Assembly: GCA_016935015.1 (NCBI GenBank)
Contig: JAFGRT010000122.1
Location: forward strand, 1-64,000
Origin: Acidobacteriota bacterium
GTDB taxonomy: Bacteria > Acidobacteriota > JAAYUB01
Direction: 5' to 3'
DNA: 64,000 nt
The position numbers and the translations under genes were made by a program. Under the pieces are notes generated by a model that was not told where the DNA came from, did not search any database, and saw only the letters and a program-made list of their open reading frames with translations. Shown here in pieces: positions 8,134 through 17,681 of the stretch (positions are counted from its first letter, which is position 1; the number at the start of each line of letters is the position of its first letter).

Positions 8134-8817
8134 ATGACGGAAATCCCCCCCATGCCTGTGCCCAAGCCATCCGACCTGGCGGCCTATATCGATCATACCT
8201 TGCTGAAACCGGACTGCCGCCAAGCCGAGGTCGAGAGGCTCTGTGCAGAGGCCGTGACCCACCATTTCGCCGCGGTATGCGTGTTGCCCTGCTGGCTCCG
8301 TCTGGCGGCGCAGAAGACCGCTGTCTCCGCCGTGGCGGCAGGCACGGTCATCGGTTTCCCGCTGGGTGCCGCCGTCAGCGGGGTAAAGGCTCAAGAAGCC
8401 CGGCAGGCCATTGCCGACGGGGCAACCGAATTGGATATGGTGCTCAATATCAGCGCCTTGAAATCCGGGCAGGACGATTGGGTGGCCCTGGACATTCGAG
8501 GCGTGGTCGAGGTGGCCCGGCCCGCCGGCGCCCTGGTCAAAGTCATTCTTGAAACATGCCTGCTGACGGATGAGGAGAAGAATCGGGCCTGCAGGATCGC
8601 CGAAGCGGCCGGCGCTGATTTCGTCAAAACATCCACCGGTTTTTCTTACGGCGGTGCCACGGTGGAGGATGTACGCCTGATGCGGGCGGCTGTCGGGTCG
8701 ACCGTCCAGGTCAAGGCCTCAGGCGGCATCCGCACTTTCGCCCAGGCGGTGGCCATGCTCCAGGCCGGTGCCACCCGCCTGGGCACCAGCTCCGGGGTCG
8801 CCCTGGTAACGGGTTGA
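8134..8817 (+). CDS. deoC: Deoxyribose-phosphate aldolase
   Basis: This 227-residue TIM-barrel aldolase reversibly cleaves 2-deoxyribose-5-phosphate to acetaldehyde and glyceraldehyde-3-phosphate. The IDHTLLKP start, the Schiff-base lysine Lys165 in FVKTSTGF and the second lysine in VKASGGI are all present, so it should be active. Length is normal for DeoC, with a short extra N-terminus. GGAAGGAAAAA precedes the ATG. It is the third gene of a run with the dihydropyrimidinase-like and RpiB-like genes. DeoC and RpiB-like proteins also co-occur in some bacterial microcompartment loci that handle aldehydes. Confidence 0.92.
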   Translation: MTEIPPMPVPKPSDLAAYIDHTLLKPDCRQAEVERLCAEAVTHHFAAVCVLPCWLRLAAQKTAVSAVAAGTVIGFPLGAAVSGVKAQEARQAIADGATELDMVLNISALKSGQDDWVALDIRGVVEVARPAGALVKVILETCLLTDEEKNRACRIAEAAGADFVKTSTGFSYGGATVEDVRLMRAAVGSTVQVKASGGIRTFAQAVAMLQAGATRLGTSSGVALVTG

Positions 8818-8961
8818 GTCCCTCTGCCGTACCAACCTCCCGTTCAGCCGAGTGGCCGGCGGCAACGAAACCTTCGCCGCATGGATCGTCAAACAAACAA
8901 GGCCAGGACGCATACCGCTCCAGAGAGGGCAGGGGAAGGACGGCATCGTCGAAAATTCCCG

Positions 8962-8990
8962 AAAAAAATGGACCCCGCTGGGCGGGGTCC
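8962..8990 (-). terminator. Intrinsic terminator of the YtxH/DUF948 pair
   Basis: On the minus strand a 9-bp perfect GC-rich stem (GGACCCCGC / GCGGGGTCC, 3-nt loop, 8970-8990) is followed by a run of seven T. It lies 28 nt past the stop of the DUF948-like gene. Confidence 0.85.
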
Positions 8991-9017
8991 AACCATGTTT
9001 CAGCACCCAACAAAACG

Positions 9018-9563
9018 TCAGATATACATATCGTCCCGGCCCTGATCGTGGCGGGCGTATTTTGATGGTCGCTCGCCGCGCAGATACCGCAGTGCCGTTC
9101 GCACCCCCACCAGGAAGGCAGAGATTTCGGCCAGCGGATTGAGCAGACTCTCGGTTACGGTGTTGGTGATGAGCTCCATCCGTTTGACCGTGGTGGTCAT
9201 TGCGTTGTCGATCCGGGTAATCTGCTGTTTGGCCGAATAGCTGGTTTCCTTAATGAGGTCCGACACATCGGCGGAAGTCTCCTTGGCCGATTCCACGATA
9301 TCCTTGATATTCATGCTGATATCGACCAGTTGTTCACCCACTGGCTGACAGGCTTTGACAAAATCATTGACCCCGGTGACAATATCCACCAATCGGGGCC
9401 GGAGCGCCTGGATCGTCTGATTCAGCTCATTGGTGCTCTTCTGGACCTGGGCGGTGGTCTCCGATACCTTGCGGGACGCTTTTACCAAGGCGACAGCCAT
9501 TACAACCAACACCAGGGTTTGTACGACCAGAACGATGCTTAAAATCAAAAGTTCTGAAGACAT
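9018..9563 (-). CDS. DUF948-like membrane-anchored protein
   Basis: This 181-residue protein has one N-terminal membrane segment (about residues 5-27) followed by a long helical region rich in Thr, Val, Ile and Asn with heptad spacing, as in DUF948 proteins. The C-terminus is basic and Arg/Tyr-rich. The ATG follows GGGAAGGAC. It is the second gene after the YtxH protein, the usual pairing for this family, and is followed by a strong terminator. The function of the pair is not established; an envelope or general stress role is often suggested. Confidence 0.7.
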   Translation of the reverse strand: MSSELLILSIVLVVQTLVLVVMAVALVKASRKVSETTAQVQKSTNELNQTIQALRPRLVDIVTGVNDFVKACQPVGEQLVDISMNIKDIVESAKETSADVSDLIKETSYSAKQQITRIDNAMTTTVKRMELITNTVTESLLNPLAEISAFLVGVRTALRYLRGERPSKYARHDQGRDDMYI

Positions 9564-9626
9564 TGTCCTTCCCTGAACTGCAGATTTTTCCCGATCCGTG
9601 AGTCGTCACGGGAATTGTGGTTTCGG

Positions 9627-9971
9627 CTACTTGTCCTTCTTTTCGGTGGACTCCCGTTCTTCTTTGTAGGCCTGCTTGCCGGCTTCGATGGCGGCGGAAA
9701 TGACCTCTTTCTCCTTGTCGACGATTTTCCGGCCGCGATGGATGGCATCGCGGGCTTCGGTCGTCAGGCGATCCTTCGTTTTAACGATCTGCTCCTGGGC
9801 GGATTTCAGGCCTTCATTCACATAATCCCGACCCTCCTTGACGCGGGAGCTGATGAATTCTCGGGTCTCTTCTCCACTGCGCGGCGCCAACAGCAGGGCG
9901 GAGATGGCTCCGACCAGGCCGCCGAAAAGAAAATAAACCATTCTTTCGCCCCATTTTCCTCGTTCGTCCAT
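9627..9971 (-). CDS. YtxH family protein
   Basis: This 114-residue protein has an N-terminal hydrophobic segment with the YtxH signature (GGLVGAISALLLAPRSGEETR), then a charged helix to a Lys/Glu-rich tail. YtxH proteins are small membrane-anchored proteins often linked to general stress; molecular function is unknown. A strong AAAGGAGGAAAAT site precedes the ATG. It is the first gene of a two-gene unit with the DUF948-like protein. Confidence 0.85.
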   Translation of the reverse strand: MDERGKWGERMVYFLFGGLVGAISALLLAPRSGEETREFISSRVKEGRDYVNEGLKSAQEQIVKTKDRLTTEARDAIHRGRKIVDKEKEVISAAIEAGKQAYKEERESTEKKDK

Positions 9972-10203
9972 ATTTTCCTCCTTTTTTGTCTGGCAAAGGG
10001 TAACGTTAAACGGGTAAGGTGACTTTCTTAGTGTAACAAATAATTTGATTTCAGTAAATCCCTATTTAAAATGGATAGGGAAAAAGTGCACCCCGTGATA
10101 TAGTGAAGTGCTCCCCGGGTTGGCCGGACCGGTTTCCGGCTCGGGGATTGTTCCTCGGCGCAATGGCGGTCGATGGTTTCATTTTCTCAGGGGACAGACC
10201 CGC

Positions 10204-11043
10204 ATGGCCAATGAAAAAAAGCTGAAACACATTCTCGCCCAACGACCTTTTCGTTCCATCCTGATCAAGCCGAAAGTGTACAAGGCCCTGTCGGTCGGCG
10301 CGTCCGATCCCTCGGGTGGCACTGGGATCCAGGCGGATCTGAAGACGTTTGCCGCCTTTGACGTGTATGGCAGCACCGTCATCACCGCCCTGACCGCCCA
10401 GAATACGGCACAGTGGGGTGGGGTGGAAGCGGTGAGCGGGCATTTCATCCGCCGGCAGATGGAGCTGGTGTTCGATGATCTTGGGGTTCAGGCCGTCAAG
10501 ACCGGCCTGGTCACCGAGGCAGACGGGATTCGGACGGTGCTGGACGTGTTGAAAACCTACAGTGTCCGTCAGCTGATCGTGGATCCCGTGATGCTGGCAC
10601 CGGAACAGGCGGCCGCCGCGGATGACATCGTACCTTCGCTGAAAGAGCTCATCAGTTACGGCCTGCTGGTGACCCCCAACCTGGCCGAAGCGACTCGCCT
10701 GACCGGAGAAAAAATTGATGACATCGATGCCATGAAAGAGGCGGCTTTGCATATTTACGGCTTCGGTGTCAAGAATGTCCTGATCAAGGGGGGGCATCTC
10801 GTGGATGAAGCCACGGACCTGTTTTTCGACGGCAAGGAATTCATTTTGCTGACGGAAAAAAAACTGCCCCTGGGTGAGGTTCACGGCACCGGTTCCGCAT
10901 ATTCCGCCGCCATCACCGCCGGACTGTCCAAAGGGATGCAACTGCTCGATGCCATCATCAACGCCAAGATTTTTGTCACCCGGGCCCTCAAATTTTCCAT
11001 CGAAGTGGGCCAGGGGGCGAAAGTTCTCAATTTCTTCGTTTGA
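10204..11043 (+). CDS. thiD: Hydroxymethylpyrimidine/phosphomethylpyrimidine kinase
   Basis: This 280-residue ribokinase-fold enzyme phosphorylates HMP and HMP-phosphate to give HMP-pyrophosphate for thiamine synthesis. Family motifs include SDPSGGTGIQADLKTF near the start, TALTAQNT, VTPNLAEA and the GTGSAYSAAI catalytic/anion-hole region. The ThiD form usually has GTGCT(F/L)S, so the Ser-Ala-Tyr here is a small deviation. The first 25 residues are extra. I see no TPP riboswitch in the 232 bp upstream. The MoxR operon begins 11 nt downstream, so co-transcription is likely although the functions look unrelated. Confidence 0.85.
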   Translation: MANEKKLKHILAQRPFRSILIKPKVYKALSVGASDPSGGTGIQADLKTFAAFDVYGSTVITALTAQNTAQWGGVEAVSGHFIRRQMELVFDDLGVQAVKTGLVTEADGIRTVLDVLKTYSVRQLIVDPVMLAPEQAAAADDIVPSLKELISYGLLVTPNLAEATRLTGEKIDDIDAMKEAALHIYGFGVKNVLIKGGHLVDEATDLFFDGKEFILLTEKKLPLGEVHGTGSAYSAAITAGLSKGMQLLDAIINAKIFVTRALKFSIEVGQGAKVLNFFV

Positions 11044-11054
11044 CGGTTTGATTC

Positions 11055-12011
11055 ATGAATACAGCTTCCCCGGATCTGCAACAAAAACTGACCGCTCTTA
11101 CCCGGTCCATCGGCAACATACTGCTCGGCAAGGAGGAGGTCGTCACGTTTTCGGTGCTGACGCTGCTGGCTGGCGGCCATCTCCTCATCGAAGACGCACC
11201 GGGCGTCGGCAAGACCACCCTGGCCCAGGCATTGGCCCGCTCCATTGACGGCAGTTTCAAGCGGATCCAGTTTACCAGCGATCTGCTCCCCTCGGATATT
11301 CTGGGAGTGTCGGTCTTCTATCCCGACCGCAGCGAGTTCCAGTTCAAGAAAGGGCCCATTTTTGCCAATGTCGTGCTCGCCGATGAGATCAATCGCGCCA
11401 CTCCCAAAACCCAAAGCGCTTTGTTGGAGGCCATGAACGAACGGCGTGTCACCATGGACATGGCGTCCCACAAGCTGGCCACGCCGTTTCTGGTATTGGC
11501 CACGCAGAATCCGGTGGAGTACCACGGCACGTTTCCGTTGCCCGAGTCGCAACTGGACCGGTTTCTCATGCGCATCAAAATCGGCTACCCCGATCCGCAG
11601 GAAGAGAAGCGGATTCTCATCGAAATGCGCGACACGTCAGTGCTGGATCATCTCGAACCGGTGATCTGTGCTTCGGAAGTCATGGAATTGAGCGAACAGA
11701 CCAAGCAGGTCACCATGGAAGAGAGCATCCTGGACTACATCATGCATCTCGTCGGGGCGACCCGGTCCTCTGCCGCGGTGCAGGTGGGAGTCAGTCCGCG
11801 GGGTTCCCTGGCACTGTACCGCGCGGCCCAGGTCCACGCCTTTTTGCAGGGCCGGGATTATTGTATCCCCGATGACGTCAAGCGGGTAGCCGTCCCCACG
11901 CTGTCGCACCGCCTCATCCTCAAGAAAAAATACGCCCATCTGATGGATCTCCGGGAAGAGTCCGAGGCCATCATCACCGAGATGCTCGACTCCGTGCCCG
12001 TCCCTATCTAG
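11055..12011 (+). CDS. MoxR family AAA+ ATPase
   Basis: This 318-residue ATPase has Walker A around Lys53 (APGVGKTTL), Walker B near residue 112 (VVLADEINRA) and sensor/arginine-finger regions typical of MoxR (ATQNPVEYHGTFPLPESQLDRF). MoxR proteins act as chaperone-like ATPases that mature or insert partner proteins, commonly with a DUF58 protein. Here it is followed by DUF58 and a transglutaminase-like membrane protein, a very common three-gene set. It starts 11 nt after thiD. Confidence 0.9.
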   Translation: MNTASPDLQQKLTALTRSIGNILLGKEEVVTFSVLTLLAGGHLLIEDAPGVGKTTLAQALARSIDGSFKRIQFTSDLLPSDILGVSVFYPDRSEFQFKKGPIFANVVLADEINRATPKTQSALLEAMNERRVTMDMASHKLATPFLVLATQNPVEYHGTFPLPESQLDRFLMRIKIGYPDPQEEKRILIEMRDTSVLDHLEPVICASEVMELSEQTKQVTMEESILDYIMHLVGATRSSAAVQVGVSPRGSLALYRAAQVHAFLQGRDYCIPDDVKRVAVPTLSHRLILKKKYAHLMDLREESEAIITEMLDSVPVPI

Positions 12012-12025
12012 GGCAGGTTTGTCTC

Positions 12026-13408
12026 ATGTCTGTTCTGTCGCGGGGTATTCGACATCCTTTTTTCTGGTCGCTGGTCTTTTCCGCCTTCGCTCTCCTGTTC
12101 ATCGAGCTGGGACTCTCCTTTTACCGCCATGGCGTGCGCGGCATGGGCATCCTGTTCTCCCTGCTGGGCATCGGTTTGCTGGTGCTGGAGATCGTGCTGT
12201 TTTTGCCCAGTCTGGTGCGCAATGCCATCCAGCATACGTCTTTCACGCTGCTGTTTCGGATCACCACGCCCGGTATTTTTTACATCATCATGATCTTCCT
12301 GATCGCTCTGGCGGCCATCAATACCGGCAACAACCTGTTGTACCTGCTGCTGTCTTTCCTGATCTCGGCCATTATCGTCTCGGGCATCGTATCGCGCTGG
12401 TCCCTGAACCGGTTGAGCGTCGGCGTGGATTATCAGGATGCCATTTTTGCGGGTGAATACACTTCCTACCGCCTGAAGCTGGAAAACCGCAAGCGGTGGG
12501 CCTCGTCGTTCTCCATGGGTATCGAGGGCTTCCTGGTGAATGCCACCTGGTTGGCGGTCTTCGAGCCCGAAGCTTTGGCCGGCGGCAAGCGTCTGGGTGA
12601 GAAAAGGCTCAGGGAGATGAGGATCCCATATTTGCGAACCTCCGCCTATTTCCCGGTGATTCCTGCCAAGGCCTCCGACGTCCAGGTTTTCCCGGTCCGT
12701 TTTTCGCATCGCGGACTCTACCGGATTACCGAGATCGAGGTCTTTACTTCCTTTCCCTTCGGTTTCTTCCGCAAGGGGCGGCGGATCCACACCCAGGGCG
12801 AACTGATCGTTTATCCGGCGCCCATCGGGGAATCCGAAGTGCAGGCCTGTCTGGAGGCGCAGTGGGAGACGACACCGCTGCTGCGCAAGGGATTGGGAAC
12901 GGAACTCTTTACCCTGCGCAACTACATCCCCGGCGAGGACTCCCGGTACATTCATTGGAAAGCATCCGCCCGTTCCAGTGGATACATCATGAAGGAATTC
13001 GCCACAGAGGTCATGCCCAGCTTCGTTTTTCTCGTCGATGAAACGGTGCCCGGCGAACCACCTGCATCATGGGACGTGTTCGAACGGGCGGTCTCCTTTT
13101 TCACCACGCTGGTGCTGGAGTTACACCAGTCGGGCAAAATCGTGCATATGCTCTTCAGCCACACCGCCGCCCGAGCGGATATCCGCCGCCAGGATATCCC
13201 CGCCTTGCTCCAAACGCTGGCCATGTCCTACCCGCGATATGCGGAGAAGGATTTTCTCCATCATCCCCTGAACCGCAAGACATTTATCGACGACTGGCTG
13301 CTGCCTGAGTTCGGCGGTTGTGTCACCCTGTGCTCATTTTACCCACCGGAGCACTTTCCGTCACTGTCGCCATACCTCGACAATTATCTGGATCTGAACA
13401 CGTTATGA
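12026..13408 (+). CDS. DUF58 domain membrane protein
   Basis: The protein is 460 residues long. Two or three N-terminal membrane segments (within residues 10-130) are followed by a beta-rich region and the DUF58 core (about residues 260-340, with LRNYIPGEDSRYIHWKASAR), which resembles a von Willebrand A fold. It lies 14 nt after moxR, and its TGA overlaps the ATG of the next gene, so the three are translationally coupled. DUF58 proteins are the usual partners of MoxR ATPases; the exact role is unknown. Confidence 0.88.
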   Translation: MSVLSRGIRHPFFWSLVFSAFALLFIELGLSFYRHGVRGMGILFSLLGIGLLVLEIVLFLPSLVRNAIQHTSFTLLFRITTPGIFYIIMIFLIALAAINTGNNLLYLLLSFLISAIIVSGIVSRWSLNRLSVGVDYQDAIFAGEYTSYRLKLENRKRWASSFSMGIEGFLVNATWLAVFEPEALAGGKRLGEKRLREMRIPYLRTSAYFPVIPAKASDVQVFPVRFSHRGLYRITEIEVFTSFPFGFFRKGRRIHTQGELIVYPAPIGESEVQACLEAQWETTPLLRKGLGTELFTLRNYIPGEDSRYIHWKASARSSGYIMKEFATEVMPSFVFLVDETVPGEPPASWDVFERAVSFFTTLVLELHQSGKIVHMLFSHTAARADIRRQDIPALLQTLAMSYPRYAEKDFLHHPLNRKTFIDDWLLPEFGGCVTLCSFYPPEHFPSLSPYLDNYLDLNTL

Positions 13409-15609
13409 ACTTTGCAGCGTTTCTGAAGCTCTTTTATTATCAGTTGATCCTGGCCGGCTTCCTGGCCATTTACGTCACCGGAAAACTGGATCTTCCGTCC
13501 GGAGTGCTTTTCCTGGCCGGATTGGCGCTGGCCTTCCTGCGCGGTGACCAGATGGCCGCCCGGCACCGCAGATTCAGCCGTTTTTCCGTGTTTTTGCTGA
13601 TGCTGTTTCTCATGTTCTTTTTCCTGTTTGATGCCTTGCTGGTTTCGGGAGAATTCGCCCTGGCCGTGGTCCACGTGGCCCTGATCGTATGCTTGCTCAA
13701 GCTGTTCACTCGCAAAACCGGCCGCGATCATGTTTATTTGTTCATGATCGCCTTTGGCTTCCTGCTGGTTTCCTCCACATTCAGCGTTGACATGTGGTTC
13801 CTCCTTTTCGCCTCATGGTTCCTGGTGAGCGGTATCGTGATCCTGATGCTGAATGATCTGCGCAGCTCGTCCCTGCGATTTTCCATGGCTACTTTCGCCG
13901 GTCCGGCCGCGACAACCACCGAGGAATCATTGGCGACCACCCCGGCCCAGCCCGGCCGATACCTGTTGCCGTCCCGCCATTTCGTCCTGCTGGCTGTGGG
14001 TATTTTTCTGGCGGTGATCCTGTTCACGGCGCCGATTTTTTTTCTGCTGCCACGGCTGGCCTTCGGTCTGTGGCAGCTTGATCTGTCAGATCGGCAGGAG
14101 ATCAGCGGATTTTCCGAGATCACCACCCTGGGCGACATCACCAGCATCAAACGCAACGATGCCACGGTCATGTATGTCCGGACCAGCATCCCGCCGAATG
14201 AATTGCCGGCGGATCTCAAATGGCGCGGTATCGCCCTGGATCACTACGATGGGCGTAACTGGAGCCTGGCCGGAAGCGACGTGACTCATCTCCATCATCC
14301 TCCGTCCGGGGCCTGGTATACCATCAATGAACGAAAATACCCGGAAACCCTTTTGTACCAGGAGATTTACCTCGAACCCATCGCCTCGCGGGTCCTTTTC
14401 CTGGCCCACCGGCAAATCAGCATGTCCCGGAACATCGGCCGGGTCTATCTGTCCCGTACCCAGACCCTGGTCAAGCCGCATACGCATTTCCGGAAATTCA
14501 AGTATTTCGGCTATTCGGACGTCGCCCGCTTTCCGTTGACGGAACTTCTGACGTCACCGCCCGCTTCGCCCGAGGAAGTGCCGGCCCCATTTCTGGAGAT
14601 TCCCACTTACTCCCACCCCATTGAAAACCTGGTCCTGCGGATAACGGCCGGCCTGGATTCGCCCTACGCCCGCGCGCTGCGAATTCAGGACCATCTGCGT
14701 CAAAATTATGAGTACTCCCTGGAAATGGAAGAGTGTCCGTCCGATGAAGACCCCATCGAGTTCTTTCTGTTTCGTATGCGGCGTGGTCACTGTGAATATT
14801 ACGCTTCCGCTCTGGCCATCATGCTGCGCTACTCCGGAATACCGTCCCGGCTGGTCAACGGATTTCAGAGAGGCGAAATCAACCCCATCACCGAAACGTT
14901 CGTCGTCCGGCAGAATGACGCCCACAGCTGGGTGGAGGCGTATTTCACCGGTTTCGGTTGGGTGGAACTGGATGCGACACCGCCGGATACCGCCCAGAGC
15001 CGGCTGGCCATTTTGCGCTATCTGGAGCACCTTTTCGAATCCGTTCATTTTTTCTGGATGAGCAACGTGGTGAACTTCGATTTGGGCGATCAGTTCCGCC
15101 TGTTCAATTCCGTCCGCAACAATGCCCATTCATGGCGCACGACCGTGGCGGAATACTATCAGCGGTTCCAAACCGGAATATCGGAACTGGCCCGGGTCTG
15201 GACCCAGCGGCTGCATGATTCCCGGGACCGCTCCTCATTTTGGGGATTCCGGCTGCTGGGGGCGATTCTGCTGGTGGTTCTGGGCGGCGCCGTCGTGGTA
15301 CTCTGGCGGTATTGGCGATGGGCATACCGCCGGCGGCGGAGGGTCTCCCGGCACCTGATTACCCGGGTTTACCAACGGTTTCAATCTCTGGCCGCCGGCG
15401 CCGGGTTGCGACGGAAAGCGGGGGAGACTCCCCGCGAATTTGCCGTCCGAACCCGCCATGTCTTTCCGGCGGAACTGGTGGATGAGTTCACCAGCCTCTA
15501 CTACCTTCTCCGATATGGTTCTGCGGACATCGCTTCCACCACCTGGGACAGGCTGGAAGATCTGCTGCGGCTGTTGCGCGGAGCACAGAAACGGGGCAGG
15601 GGGAAATGA
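13405..15609 (+). CDS. TgpA-like transglutaminase membrane protein
   Basis: The protein is 734 residues long. The N-terminal DUF3488-like part has about six membrane segments (within residues 5-220). It is followed by a transglutaminase-like domain with an intact triad: Cys463 in RRGHCEYYAS, His507 in NDAHSWVE and Asp523 in VELDATP. A further membrane segment (about 615-635) and a cytoplasmic DUF4129-like tail close the protein. The ATG overlaps the TGA of the DUF58 gene (ATGA), which sets the start. It is probably an envelope-facing cysteine protease or acyl transferase. Its stop codon abuts the convergent phosphatase gene with no gap. Confidence 0.9.
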   Translation: MNFAAFLKLFYYQLILAGFLAIYVTGKLDLPSGVLFLAGLALAFLRGDQMAARHRRFSRFSVFLLMLFLMFFFLFDALLVSGEFALAVVHVALIVCLLKLFTRKTGRDHVYLFMIAFGFLLVSSTFSVDMWFLLFASWFLVSGIVILMLNDLRSSSLRFSMATFAGPAATTTEESLATTPAQPGRYLLPSRHFVLLAVGIFLAVILFTAPIFFLLPRLAFGLWQLDLSDRQEISGFSEITTLGDITSIKRNDATVMYVRTSIPPNELPADLKWRGIALDHYDGRNWSLAGSDVTHLHHPPSGAWYTINERKYPETLLYQEIYLEPIASRVLFLAHRQISMSRNIGRVYLSRTQTLVKPHTHFRKFKYFGYSDVARFPLTELLTSPPASPEEVPAPFLEIPTYSHPIENLVLRITAGLDSPYARALRIQDHLRQNYEYSLEMEECPSDEDPIEFFLFRMRRGHCEYYASALAIMLRYSGIPSRLVNGFQRGEINPITETFVVRQNDAHSWVEAYFTGFGWVELDATPPDTAQSRLAILRYLEHLFESVHFFWMSNVVNFDLGDQFRLFNSVRNNAHSWRTTVAEYYQRFQTGISELARVWTQRLHDSRDRSSFWGFRLLGAILLVVLGGAVVVLWRYWRWAYRRRRRVSRHLITRVYQRFQSLAAGAGLRRKAGETPREFAVRTRHVFPAELVDEFTSLYYLLRYGSADIASTTWDRLEDLLRLLRGAQKRGRGK

Positions 15610-17679
15610 TCACTCCCGTCTGACGACCACGAGGGTCATGTCGTCGTGCTGGGACACTCCCTTGAACCAGGCCCGCGTGTCCGTCATCACGCGGTCGAGG
15701 ATGATTTCCGGCTCCTCATGGCGCAGTTCGGTCAAGAGTTTCGTCAGGCGCTTCTCGCCGTATTCCTCTCCATCGGCATTGATGGCATCGGTCAGCCCGT
15801 CGGTAAAGATGACGATCAGATCGCCGGTCTGCATCTCCAGTTCTTTGGTTTCGAAAGAAGTTTCCGGGAATGCGCCCAGGATGGTCCCGCCGTCGCTCAT
15901 TCGGTGCATACTGCCGTCGGCCCGGAAAAGAAAAGGGGCTTCATGGCCGGCGTTGCAGAACTGCAGAAGATGCTTGTCGGTGAGGAGCCGGACGTAGAAG
16001 AGCGTGGCAAACTTCTCCGGCGGGGTGATGGAAAAAAGATGCCGGTTCAGTACATGGATGAGCAGTGACAGCTGCTGTGGATCCACATAGCCGTTATCTG
16101 ACAGAACCGGGGGTTGGGCGCGGCTGGCGCTCTGGATGCTGGCCATGAGCAAGGCGGCGGAAATCCCCTTGCCGCTGATGTCGCCCACCAGCACGTCAAG
16201 GGTCTGGGGTGAACGTTGCAGATAATCGTAAAAATCTCCACTGACCTCCCGGGCGGGAATGCAGCGTCCGGCCAACCGGTAGCCCCTGACCTGAGGAATG
16301 CGTACCGGGAAGAACTGCCGCTGTACATCCTTGGCGATTTCCAATTCCCGCTGGATCCGCTGCTTATCGGCCACTTCGTTCAACAGGGACTGAATGCTCT
16401 GGGCCATGGTGTTGAAAGAAGTGGACAGCTGGCCCAGCTCATCGTTTCGGGAAACAGGGACGACAAAATTCAGATTCCCCTTGCGTAATTCCCGGGTGCC
16501 GGTCGTCAGCTGGTGAACCGAGCGAGTCACGGATCGGATGATAATCATCCCGATGACGAAGGAGACAAGTTCCATAATGAGAAAAAACCAGACAAAGAAA
16601 ATCAAAGCGTTGTAGAGCAGCTTCTCCCGTTCCGTATTGAAGGACAGATGAGACACAATGGTGCGGAAGGACATGCTCACGATAACCCTGATTTCACGTG
16701 AGCTGGCGGATATATTCTCCCGTGTATACCAATCCGTGGCGGAAATAGCCGAGTCGGCCTGCGGGGCAAACTCGTCGCTGGTCTGGGTGTAGAACAGGCG
16801 AAACAGGTTTCGCAAGTCCCGGGTGGCGATGGGGCTGGGCGCCAGGCCGCGAAAACCGTTGTAGGGCACATATGAAGTCAGTTCCGTATCTCCCGCTTCG
16901 TTCTCAATCCGCTCGGTGATATAGACCATGGAGCGCAGGTTGCTGTTGGCCAAAAGATAATCGAACGCCTGCTGCCGGAAGGGGATGAATAAATCCAGAT
17001 AGTATGTCCGGCCCTGCAAATCGAGGCAATTGTGGGCGTAAATAAACAGACTGTAGTTCTTGATGATCAAATCGAAAAAGGACACCTGCTGCAGCCAGTC
17101 GGGCAGATATTGATCCTGGCATTCCTCCCAGCCCAAATAGGATGAAACGATGGTGTGGTAGTTCATACGCCCGTTTTCGTCAATGCTGTACACCATTGCA
17201 CTCACATCCGGCAGTTCCGGGGCTTCGGAGATCAGGACGGTTTCGATTTTTTCGTAGAGGAATTCCGGATCTTCGGCCCGTTCCGGATTGTTGTACAGCG
17301 ATTCCGCCATCCGGCTGTTCAGGGAGCGGAGCTCATAGGTCAGGTTCTTCAGTTCATTCTGGTAAATGATGATGGACAGGTTGTTCAGGAAGAGGCTGAT
17401 GACCAGGAGGGTAATGACCAGTACAAGTCCGATGGGAATGATTCCGGCGAACAGGTAGAAGAAGACGATTCGATTGCGGACTTTATAGAAGATCCGGGCC
17501 TTGAGGTATCGAGCCAGGCGATAGAATGACCATGGCAGGGTCGGGACCAGGACGATGATGCCGCACCAGGTGAGATACTGGTGAAGAGCACTTTCCGGAA
17601 CCGTGAAACGGATGGCTGTTCCAGCGCAATACAGGAACATACCGGCGAACAACAGATACAGAAACGGATGCCGTCGCAT
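15610..17679 (-). CDS. SpoIIE-type protein phosphatase with HAMP domain
   Basis: This 689-residue sensor-type phosphatase has two N-terminal membrane segments (about 8-50), a third near 70-95, a large extracytoplasmic sensor region (about 95-345) and another membrane segment (about 355-380). A HAMP domain (about 380-435) and a PP2C/SpoIIE domain (about 460-689) follow, with VSGDFYD, DISGKGISAALLM and TDGLTDA metal-binding motifs. Such proteins (RsbU/RsbP type) dephosphorylate anti-sigma-factor antagonists in partner-switching. No anti-sigma/antagonist pair is next to it. It starts 2 nt after the M16-like gene and is likely co-expressed with it. Confidence 0.9.
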   Translation of the reverse strand: MRRHPFLYLLFAGMFLYCAGTAIRFTVPESALHQYLTWCGIIVLVPTLPWSFYRLARYLKARIFYKVRNRIVFFYLFAGIIPIGLVLVITLLVISLFLNNLSIIIYQNELKNLTYELRSLNSRMAESLYNNPERAEDPEFLYEKIETVLISEAPELPDVSAMVYSIDENGRMNYHTIVSSYLGWEECQDQYLPDWLQQVSFFDLIIKNYSLFIYAHNCLDLQGRTYYLDLFIPFRQQAFDYLLANSNLRSMVYITERIENEAGDTELTSYVPYNGFRGLAPSPIATRDLRNLFRLFYTQTSDEFAPQADSAISATDWYTRENISASSREIRVIVSMSFRTIVSHLSFNTEREKLLYNALIFFVWFFLIMELVSFVIGMIIIRSVTRSVHQLTTGTRELRKGNLNFVVPVSRNDELGQLSTSFNTMAQSIQSLLNEVADKQRIQRELEIAKDVQRQFFPVRIPQVRGYRLAGRCIPAREVSGDFYDYLQRSPQTLDVLVGDISGKGISAALLMASIQSASRAQPPVLSDNGYVDPQQLSLLIHVLNRHLFSITPPEKFATLFYVRLLTDKHLLQFCNAGHEAPFLFRADGSMHRMSDGGTILGAFPETSFETKELEMQTGDLIVIFTDGLTDAINADGEEYGEKRLTKLLTELRHEEPEIILDRVMTDTRAWFKGVSQHDDMTLVVVRRE

Positions 17680-17681
17680 GA

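Noticed and set aside
6386-8170. Long open frame of about 590 codons on the minus strand
   Set aside because: It spans three plus-strand genes with clear homology and crosses their boundaries; it is a by-product of GC-rich codon use.
5993-8817. Complete bacterial microcompartment operon
   Set aside because: No shell protein gene (BMC or pentamer type) and no aldehyde dehydrogenase is present in the window; only hints from the RpiB-like protein and DeoC remain.
9972-10203. Possible TPP riboswitch upstream of thiD
   Set aside because: No CUGAGA or other conserved TPP-aptamer segments are visible in this leader.
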